Below are positions 1 through 6,543 of a DNA stretch of 22,438 nt, in pieces; position 1 is the stretch's first letter, and each line of letters starts with the position of its first letter. The notes below the pieces were generated by a model. That model had not been told where the DNA came from. It ran no database searches and worked only from the letters and a program-made list of their open reading frames with translations. The DNA is from an uncultured Bacteroidota bacterium (GTDB taxonomy: Bacteria; Bacteroidota; Bacteroidia; Chitinophagales; Chitinophagaceae). Made by a program: the position numbers and the translations under genes. The stretch is from the NCBI GenBank assembly GCA_938008665.1, contig CALLKA010000086.1:1-22438 (forward strand), read 5' to 3'.

Positions 1-527
1 TTTACTGAAGCAGCCCACCACTCAGGAACAATTGATCCTGTAAATGGACCTACTCCAAAATGACCGCCAACACTTTTATCAACAATCCAGGTTTTAGATG
101 AACCTCCCGTTAGGTTAGTAACTACGGCAGCGTCAGGGGTAAAGTTACTTTGTACAGTAATATCTTTTGTAATGGTAGTAGATGTACCTCCACGGCCATA
201 AGCTACTGCAGTTACTTTATATGTATTTGTACCAAGTGTTGTATATTTTTTAGTAATTGTACCTGTTGGTAAATACACTAAATCTAATGAATTGGTTGCA
301 TCGTAATCAATTTTATATGATAATGCATTTTCAGCAGAAACTGTGAATGTTACATCACCAGAACCATCCCCATTAGGAGTAGCAGTGGTAACACCTTTCA
401 CCACAGTTGTGATGACTAAGTTTGTAGGCGCTTTTAAATCACCTAAAACATATTCTTTTTCCTTACATGACGACAATAAAATTGCCGTTGCAAGAAAACT
501 TAAAAATAATTTTGAAATATTTTTCAT
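1..527 (-). CDS. PKD-domain surface lipoprotein of PUL (partial, C-terminus beyond window)
   Basis: Starts at the ATG at 527 and stays open to the left edge, giving 175 visible residues with no stop. The N-terminus is a lipoprotein signal with lipobox LLSSC (Cys21) followed by KEKE, an acidic/basic run of the kind used as a surface-export signal in Bacteroidota, so an outer-membrane, outward-facing lipoprotein is likely. Residues about 30-125 form a PKD/Ig-like beta-sandwich. From about residue 135 a second domain begins with SSKTWIVDKSVGGHFGVGP and PEWWAA, a sequence style I associate with surface glycan-binding proteins and with the N-terminal part of some GH16-type proteins in PULs. It is the fourth gene of the susC-susD operon, 11 bp after the preceding gene. 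Whether it ends as a binding protein or continues into a catalytic domain cannot be seen here. Confidence 0.85.
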   Translation of the reverse strand, partial: MKNISKLFLSFLATAILLSSCKEKEYVLGDLKAPTNLVITTVVKGVTTATPNGDGSGDVTFTVSAENALSYKIDYDATNSLDLVYLPTGTITKKYTTLGTNTYKVTAVAYGRGGTSTTITKDITVQSNFTPDAAVVTNLTGGSSKTWIVDKSVGGHFGVGPFTGSIVPEWWAASV

Positions 528-538
528 TGTGTTTTGGT

Positions 539-1657
539 TTATTTGGTTAATCTAAAATTGTCAACATAAATAACTGCTCCTGCGCCATCTACTGAATCAT
601 TAAATCGTAAAACCAATTGTGTGAATTTTGTTCCATCAGGAATAGCAGCGATACCGCTAAAATCAAATACCAATTCTTCCCATTCACCTGATTTAGTTAC
701 TGGCACTTTTAAAACAGCAACACCATTGGATGGCTTACCGCCAATTGCCCATTCTAATTCAACATTTAATTTAGCACCGATTAACGCAGCATCAGGATTA
801 TATACCAAAACTTTAATTATTTTACCAAGGCTAAAATCAATTGGATTGTTTGGAGCGCCCATTGGACTATAAGTACCACTCCATCCTTCCCAACCTCTTG
901 TGAACTTTCCTACTTTCGCACTTGTATTTAAACCAGTAGCGCTAGGGTTTGCAACGGTTGCAAATCCTTGACCACCACCAAAGGTTCCAAAGAAATAGTT
1001 AACAAAAGCATTTTCAAAATCCAATGGCAAACCAAATGGATCAGTAACCACAATTGCATTTGTTTTTTCAGTTTTAGCAGCACCACCACTTAAAGCAACC
1101 ACTTTTACATTGTAGTTACCTGATTTAGCATAAGTTTTTTTAACTGTCGCGCCAGTTGCCAATGGAGTTCCTACTTCATTAGCTACATCACCAAAGTATA
1201 CTAGGTATGATGCAGCATATAATGATGTAGCAGAAACTGTCAAGTCATGCACGTTTTGCGACATACTAACTGCTAAGTTTTCAGGAGCGCGATAAGTAAC
1301 TGCCAAAGGATAAGTAGTAGTTGTTGTTTTACCGGAGATATCTGTAGTTAAAATAGTAACAGTATAAGTGCCTTCTGGATACACATGCGTTGCGTTTCCA
1401 CCCGGTGTTACTGTAGCTGAAGCTGCAGCACCTGTTCCATGTCCGAAATTAATAGTGTAAGAAGAAACACCTTCTCCCGTTGGAGAAACTCTTACTACAC
1501 CAGAATTATCTGTACTGATCGTAAATACTTTTGCTAAAGCAGAAGACGATGCAGAATTTATAAAAGACAAATCGCTATCGATCCCGTCTTTTTTTGTACA
1601 TCCTGTAGCCAAAACTAACAGGAATGCAATGCTGTATAGAAACTTTATTTTATTCAT
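539..1657 (-). CDS. PKD-domain lipoprotein, probable surface glycan-binding protein (SusE/F position)
   Basis: 372 residues, ATG start. Lipobox LATGC (Cys20) followed by TKKDGIDSD predicts a surface lipoprotein. Two PKD/Ig-like beta-sandwich repeats are visible: about 45-122, with the PKD-type stretch THVYPEGTYTVTILTTD, and about 125-205, with KKTYAKSGNYNVKVVAL. Residues about 210-372 look like a C-terminal jelly-roll, carbohydrate-binding-module-like domain: it opens with LDFENAF and closes with GAVIYVDNFRLTK, the usual last strand of such domains. It lies 14 bp after the susD-like gene on the same strand, where SusE/SusF or surface glycan-binding proteins sit in PULs. No catalytic motif is seen. 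I infer glycan capture at the cell surface; the ligand is unknown. Confidence 0.85.
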   Translation of the reverse strand: MNKIKFLYSIAFLLVLATGCTKKDGIDSDLSFINSASSSALAKVFTISTDNSGVVRVSPTGEGVSSYTINFGHGTGAAASATVTPGGNATHVYPEGTYTVTILTTDISGKTTTTTYPLAVTYRAPENLAVSMSQNVHDLTVSATSLYAASYLVYFGDVANEVGTPLATGATVKKTYAKSGNYNVKVVALSGGAAKTEKTNAIVVTDPFGLPLDFENAFVNYFFGTFGGGQGFATVANPSATGLNTSAKVGKFTRGWEGWSGTYSPMGAPNNPIDFSLGKIIKVLVYNPDAALIGAKLNVELEWAIGGKPSNGVAVLKVPVTKSGEWEELVFDFSGIAAIPDGTKFTQLVLRFNDSVDGAGAVIYVDNFRLTK

Positions 1658-1671
1658 TGTATAGTTTTTTA

Positions 1672-3189
1672 TTAGTTATACTTAGGATTTTGTACCAATA
1701 AGGTGCCTTGTAATTCAGAATATGGAATTGGGAAAATTTCATCTCTTCCAGCAACAAAACCTCTAGTTGCTAATTTTGCTGCAGCTTCATTCCATCTTAC
1801 TAAATCAAAAAAGCGATGTCCTTCACCAGCCAATTCTAATCTTCTTTCTGCTTTGATAGCAGCAAGTGAAACTGGCGTTGAAGCCAAACCAACTCTTGCT
1901 CTAACAGCATCTAATAAAGCTTGTGCTCTTGCACCTGTTCCACCCAAGGCTTCTGCTTCCATTAAATAAGTATCAGCCAAACGAATTACATAGGTGTCTT
2001 GCTTGAAGTTTAATTCTTGAGATCCACCACCTGTTCTGATATCCGCATTTCTTGGTAAAAACTTATTCAAGAAATACCCAGTATTTTGGTAGCCATCAAT
2101 ATAATCCGCTTGACCAGCAGCTTTTAATGCTTTCAAATCAAATACTGTTGCTGCAAAACGAGGATCGCCTTTAATTGCATCATAAAAGTTTTGAGTGAAT
2201 ACGTTAAAGCTCCATCCTGAAGGTAAACCTGGTGCAGGTGATCCAGCAGGTGTAGAATAACTACGAGGTCCTACCATTACATTCACCGTATTTCCCTCAT
2301 CACGGCCACTTCCCCACCAACCCCAATCGGAGTTACCAGCACTGCTATGACCTACTTCTAAAATTGATTCAGAGTTGAATTTGTTATTGGTAACCCATAA
2401 ATCACTAAAGTTGCTTAATAACTTATATCCGTAACTACTAGCAGATCCTGGCGTAGCACCATTTACATCCGCTAATTGTGCAGCAGCTAAAGCACCTTTG
2501 TTTTCAAACAATAATACTTTTCCTAATAATGCTTTTGCGGCACCCTTTGTAAAACGACCAGCTTCAGTTGTAACTGAAACTGTTGCAGGTAAACTTGCAA
2601 TTGCTTCATTTAAATCCTTTTCAATTTGTGCGTACACAGAATCGGATGTAGTTTGTTTTACTTTGTACATGCTTGCAGCAGATACTGGTTCAGTAATCAA
2701 TGGAATGTTCTTAAACATTCTCACCAAATTAAAGTAGTATAATGCTCTTAATGCTTTTGACTCTGCAGCAAATCTTGCTTTCAAAGTTGCATCCATTGTT
2801 GTAGTAGGTAATTTTTGTAACAAAGTGTTGGCTCTGAAAATACCTTGATAATGATCGCTCCAAAAACTTCCTGGAACATTTAATGCAGTTAATGTGTGAT
2901 TTGAAAATGCTTGAATTCCAGCACCATCAGTTGCACCACCACCACCAGCATAATGATCATCTGAACCTGCGTTCATCATGGTAATCATGTTTTCAAAACC
3001 GCCAGAATTTTTGCGAATCGCATCATATACTCCAACAAGGCCTCCATAGGCTTGTGTAGCATCTGCGTAATAGTTTGCTGTAAGGAATTGACCTTTAGGC
3101 GAAACATCCACAAATTCTTTTTTGCAAGCGCCCAATGATAATATCAAGGCAACTGCAACAAGTAGGTTATTAATTTGTATTTTTTTCAT
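1672..3189 (-). CDS. susD: SusD/RagB-family outer-membrane lipoprotein
   Basis: 505 residues, the normal size for SusD/RagB proteins. The signal peptide ends in lipobox SLGAC (Cys22), then KKEF. The N-terminal SusD-like part (about 27-220) begins DVSPKGQFLTANYYADATQA and carries the TPR-like helices, including ESKALRALYYFNLVRMF. The C-terminal RagB/SusD part contains the family's typical DTYLMEAEAL helix, the ALLDAVRARVGL helix and the ERRLELAGEGHRFFDLVRW block near the end. SusD proteins cap the SusC barrel and help load oligosaccharide. The gene starts 35 bp after the susC-like stop and is surely co-transcribed with it. The symbol denotes the family, not starch specificity. Confidence 0.97.
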   Translation of the reverse strand: MKKIQINNLLVAVALILSLGACKKEFVDVSPKGQFLTANYYADATQAYGGLVGVYDAIRKNSGGFENMITMMNAGSDDHYAGGGGATDGAGIQAFSNHTLTALNVPGSFWSDHYQGIFRANTLLQKLPTTTMDATLKARFAAESKALRALYYFNLVRMFKNIPLITEPVSAASMYKVKQTTSDSVYAQIEKDLNEAIASLPATVSVTTEAGRFTKGAAKALLGKVLLFENKGALAAAQLADVNGATPGSASSYGYKLLSNFSDLWVTNNKFNSESILEVGHSSAGNSDWGWWGSGRDEGNTVNVMVGPRSYSTPAGSPAPGLPSGWSFNVFTQNFYDAIKGDPRFAATVFDLKALKAAGQADYIDGYQNTGYFLNKFLPRNADIRTGGGSQELNFKQDTYVIRLADTYLMEAEALGGTGARAQALLDAVRARVGLASTPVSLAAIKAERRLELAGEGHRFFDLVRWNEAAAKLATRGFVAGRDEIFPIPYSELQGTLLVQNPKYN

Positions 3190-3224
3190 GTGTTTATATT
3201 TTTATCAATTTTGAATTTTTGAAA

Positions 3225-6200
3225 TTAAAATTGAAGTTGAATTCCTAAAATAAATGACTTGGCTTGAGGATATACACCTTTATCAATACCAAATACGCCA
3301 CCACCAATTTCAGGATCGTATCCAGTATAGTTTGTTAAGGTTAACAAGTTTTCACCAGTTGCATAAACACGAAGTTTAGTGCCGCCAATTTTCTTTAACA
3401 TCTTAACAGGTAATGTATACCCAATTTGTACCACTTTCAAGCGTAAGTAATTGCCCTCTTCTAAATAAAAATCTGACATTTTACCAAAGTTGCCATTATC
3501 ATCAGCACTTGTTAAACGAGGATAAGTAGTTGAAGAACCTTCTCCAGTCCAACGGCTTAAAGCTCTTGTTTGCCAGTTTGCAGTTCCAATATCTAAACGA
3601 CGTAAACCTTGGAAGATTTTATTTCCAGCAGCACCTTGTGCAAACACCATCACATCAAACCCTTTATAATCAGCATTCAATGTTAAACCAAAAGTATATT
3701 TTGGTAAACTTGATCCTAAATAAGTTTTATCCTTATCTGTGATTGAACCGTCACCATCTGTATCATTCCAACGGAAATCACCTGGCTTAGCAGTTGGTTG
3801 AATCATTCCACCAGCAGCATTTTTATAGTTTGCAACTTCAGCAGCATTTTGAAAAATACCTGCTGATTGGAAACCATAGAAAGAGTTGTAAGATTGTCCA
3901 ACTTCAGTTCTTGTAACAGGACCCATTGACTGGAATGCAGCATCTCCGTTAATAAATCTTGTATCACTCGCTACATAAGTTACTTCGTTCTTTAAATAAG
4001 CGAAATTACCATTGGCAGAAAAATTAAATTCTCCAATTCTTTTACGGTAACCCAATTCAACTTCCACACCTTTATTTTCCATATCAGCAACGTTCGCTAC
4101 TGGCGCACTTGTTACACCCACATAACCTGGGATTGCAATTGGTCTTAAGATACCTGTTGTTTTTTTATTGAATAAATCAACAGTTAAACTAAAATCATTT
4201 AAGATTTGTGCATCAAAACCAAAGTTCGCTTGTGTAGTTTCCTCCCAACGTAAATCTGGATTATCCAAAGTTGTTGGCGCATAACCTGTAGTAATAACAC
4301 CTGCATTACCCATCGTGTAGTTTAAGCCACCCGCAACAGTTGATAAATAACCAAAGTCACGAATTGCATCATTTCCTACCACACCATATCCACCTCTAAC
4401 TTTCAATGTATTTACAATACTGTTTTGTTTCCAGAAACTTTCTTTGTTCGCTACCCAACCGGCAGAGAATGAAGGGAACATACCAAATTTGTTATTCGCA
4501 CCAAAACGAGATGATCCATCACGGCGATAAATACCAGTGAACAAATATTTCTCTTGGTAGTTATAATTTACACGACCAAACAATGATGTGAGTTTGTGCT
4601 GTGTAAAATCATAAGTTCCAGAAGTGCGATTTGCTTGAGAAATATCAAAGTTGAAAGATGCATCTTTATAACTATTGATAGGTAAGTCCAACATTGCAAC
4701 TGAAGAACCACCACCATTGTTTTCCATATAAGCTCCTTGTCCTAACAACACTGCAAAGCTATGGTCATTTACTTTTTTATTGTAAGTGATTGTATTTTCA
4801 ACGTTCCAGTTTAAAGTATTGTTATTGCTCTTAGTATAATTGTTTTTTAATAATGAGTTAGTTGCACTCAAATAATTAACAGGCGTGAAACCTTGATAAC
4901 CCCAGAATGCTAACTTACCACCAATGGTTGATTTAAATTTAATATCATTAGAAATGTTTACTTCTAAGAAAGCATTACCAATCATATCATCAGACCAATT
5001 GTATTGTCCTAAACGTGTTTGGATATACGCCATAGGATTGGTCATTTCTTGACCAACAATAGTTGATATACCATAAGGGTTACCATTTCTATCTCTTATA
5101 ACTGGGTTCACACTGTATGGTGCACTTGCAGCAACTAAAGGATCCGTAATTACTAAAGAAGTAATTGGATCTAAATTAATTGCGGAAGATAATGGACCAC
5201 CAAACTCACTATTGGTATTACCGATTCCAGTAGATTCTGCGTGTGTGTATCCTAATGTTTGACCTAAAGTAAATACTTTAGAAATTTTATGTGTAGCGTT
5301 TAAACGAATGTTTTGTTTTTTGAAATTTGAAATTTCTGTAGCTACGATACCTTGTTGGTCTTGCGTACCAAATGATAAATAAAATGTTGATTTATCATTA
5401 CCACCGCTTAAGCTAACCTCATGGTTATAACGACGTGCGTCATTATTAAAAATGGCTTTTTGCCAATCAGTACCTAAACCTAATGAACCAACATTATTAA
5501 ATAATACATTTCCGCCACCAGCAACCGAACGCTCATTTAATAATGTAGCATATTGTGTTGCATTTAATAATTTTAACATTTTAGCAGAAGAAGAAGATCC
5601 ATAAAAGCCATTATAGCTTACAGACATTTGACCAGCTCTACCTTTTTTAGTAGTGACCATAATAACACCCGTTGCAGCTCTTGTACCATAGATGGCTGCA
5701 GAAGTAGCATCTTTTAATACCTCAATGGACTCGATATCAGATTGGTTTAAATAACCAATGCCACCAGCGTCCACTACGATACCATCCACTACCCATAATG
5801 GGTTGTTTCCACCGCCGAATGTGGTTACACCACGAATTAAGATAGTTGAAGGCGTTCCAGGTTGGCCTGAATTTTGTGCAATAGTTACACCAGCAACACG
5901 ACCTTGAAGCGCTTGTTCCACTCTTCCGTTAGGTACATTTGCCAAATCCTTTGCGCTAACCCTTGATATTGAACCAGTTACAACACTCTTCTTTTGAGTA
6001 CCATAACCCACATTCACCACTACATCTTCCAATGTATTACTAGATGATTCAAGTTCAATGCTGACAGGACCTGCATTATTTACCGTGTAATCCACTGATT
6101 TCATACCTACATAGGATATGGTTAAAACTGCACCTGATTGGGCAACTTTAATAGTGAACTCACCCTGTGCATTTGTTTTAGTTCGTGTAGCACTGCCTTT

Positions 6201-6344
6201 AATTGAGACAGTTGCGTCACTTAGTGCTGTACCAGTTGCTTTGTCTTTCACCGTACCAGAGACCTGTAAGGACTGTCCCATGGCTTGGTTAAAGATGCTA
6301 CATACTAGAAGTATCGCACCAAGTACAAAAAGTTTTGGATTCAT
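3225..6344 (-). CDS. susC: SusC/RagA-family TonB-dependent outer-membrane transporter
   Basis: 1039 residues. A signal peptide (about 1-23, ending AMGQ) is followed by a carboxypeptidase-regulatory-like domain (about 28-110; VSGTVKDKATGTALSDATVSIKG). A TonB plug (about 115-230) includes VVVNVGYGTQKKSVVTGSIS, the SusC hallmark, and IRGVTTFGGGNNPLWVVDGI. The rest is a 22-strand-type barrel ending in the aromatic terminal strand FILGIQLQF. There is no N-terminal STN domain, so an extracytoplasmic anti-sigma partner is not expected, which fits control by the divergent one-component regulator. It imports oligosaccharides across the outer membrane using TonB energy, with the SusD-like lipoprotein as lid. 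First gene of the operon. The symbol denotes the family, not substrate. Confidence 0.98.
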   Translation of the reverse strand: MNPKLFVLGAILLVCSIFNQAMGQSLQVSGTVKDKATGTALSDATVSIKGSATRTKTNAQGEFTIKVAQSGAVLTISYVGMKSVDYTVNNAGPVSIELESSSNTLEDVVVNVGYGTQKKSVVTGSISRVSAKDLANVPNGRVEQALQGRVAGVTIAQNSGQPGTPSTILIRGVTTFGGGNNPLWVVDGIVVDAGGIGYLNQSDIESIEVLKDATSAAIYGTRAATGVIMVTTKKGRAGQMSVSYNGFYGSSSSAKMLKLLNATQYATLLNERSVAGGGNVLFNNVGSLGLGTDWQKAIFNNDARRYNHEVSLSGGNDKSTFYLSFGTQDQQGIVATEISNFKKQNIRLNATHKISKVFTLGQTLGYTHAESTGIGNTNSEFGGPLSSAINLDPITSLVITDPLVAASAPYSVNPVIRDRNGNPYGISTIVGQEMTNPMAYIQTRLGQYNWSDDMIGNAFLEVNISNDIKFKSTIGGKLAFWGYQGFTPVNYLSATNSLLKNNYTKSNNNTLNWNVENTITYNKKVNDHSFAVLLGQGAYMENNGGGSSVAMLDLPINSYKDASFNFDISQANRTSGTYDFTQHKLTSLFGRVNYNYQEKYLFTGIYRRDGSSRFGANNKFGMFPSFSAGWVANKESFWKQNSIVNTLKVRGGYGVVGNDAIRDFGYLSTVAGGLNYTMGNAGVITTGYAPTTLDNPDLRWEETTQANFGFDAQILNDFSLTVDLFNKKTTGILRPIAIPGYVGVTSAPVANVADMENKGVEVELGYRKRIGEFNFSANGNFAYLKNEVTYVASDTRFINGDAAFQSMGPVTRTEVGQSYNSFYGFQSAGIFQNAAEVANYKNAAGGMIQPTAKPGDFRWNDTDGDGSITDKDKTYLGSSLPKYTFGLTLNADYKGFDVMVFAQGAAGNKIFQGLRRLDIGTANWQTRALSRWTGEGSSTTYPRLTSADDNGNFGKMSDFYLEEGNYLRLKVVQIGYTLPVKMLKKIGGTKLRVYATGENLLTLTNYTGYDPEIGGGVFGIDKGVYPQAKSFILGIQLQF

Positions 6345-6418
6345 AACAATCGTTTAGTTAATTTAATTAAAATAGCGACATAAAATTGAGCATTCTTACT
6401 CATATTGAACATAATACT

Positions 6419-6451
6419 ACTACATCATTACTACATCATTACTACAATTTT
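6419..6451. repeat. Tandem 11-bp repeats (ACTACATCATT), candidate operator for susC operon
   Basis: In the 199-bp divergent region between susC and the regulator, the 11-mer ACTACATCATT occurs at 6419-6429 and again, identical, at 6430-6440. A third, degenerate unit ACTACAATTTT follows at 6441-6451. The 11-bp period is close to one helical turn, so proteins bound to each unit would sit on nearly the same face. The array starts 75 bp upstream of the susC ATG, where an activator could contact RNA polymerase at a susC promoter. I infer that it is the binding site of the LuxR-like HTH of the adjacent regulator. I found no convincing TAnnTTTG box for susC between the array and its ATG. Confidence 0.6.
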
Positions 6452-6492
6452 AACTTAAAAACCTTTAAAATAAGCTTTTTTGATACTTCTCT

Positions 6493-6503
6493 ACTACATC
6501 ACA
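6493..6503 (+). promoter_or_regulatory. Isolated fourth copy of the 11-bp motif at the regulator promoter
   Basis: ACTACATCACA matches the tandem units over the first nine bases. It starts 74 and 63 bp from the two perfect units, about seven and six helical turns. It lies just upstream of the putative -7 box of the regulator gene, near where a -33 element would be, so binding here could block or assist the regulator's own transcription. Autoregulation is inference. Confidence 0.45.
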
Positions 6504-6515
6504 AAATTTTTATAT

Positions 6516-6523
6516 TAAATTTG
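6516..6523 (+). promoter_or_regulatory. Putative -7 box (TAAATTTG) of the regulator gene
   Basis: TAAATTTG fits the Bacteroidota -7 consensus TAnnTTTG exactly and lies 20 bp before the ATG at 6544, implying a leader of roughly 14 nt. No clear TTTG -33 element is present at normal spacing; the isolated ACTACATCA copy occupies that area. Confidence 0.45.
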
Positions 6524-6543
6524 GGTTAACAATTGTTCGCCTA

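Noticed and set aside
343..555. Plus-strand open frame overlapping the starts of the two PKD lipoprotein genes
   Set aside because: It is antisense to the N-terminus of a clear lipoprotein gene; low-complexity sequence and no recognisable family.
6419..6451. CRISPR-like or microsatellite interpretation of the ACTACATCATT repeats
   Set aside because: The units are directly abutting with no spacers and no cas genes, and a separate copy occurs at 6493; an operator array fits better.
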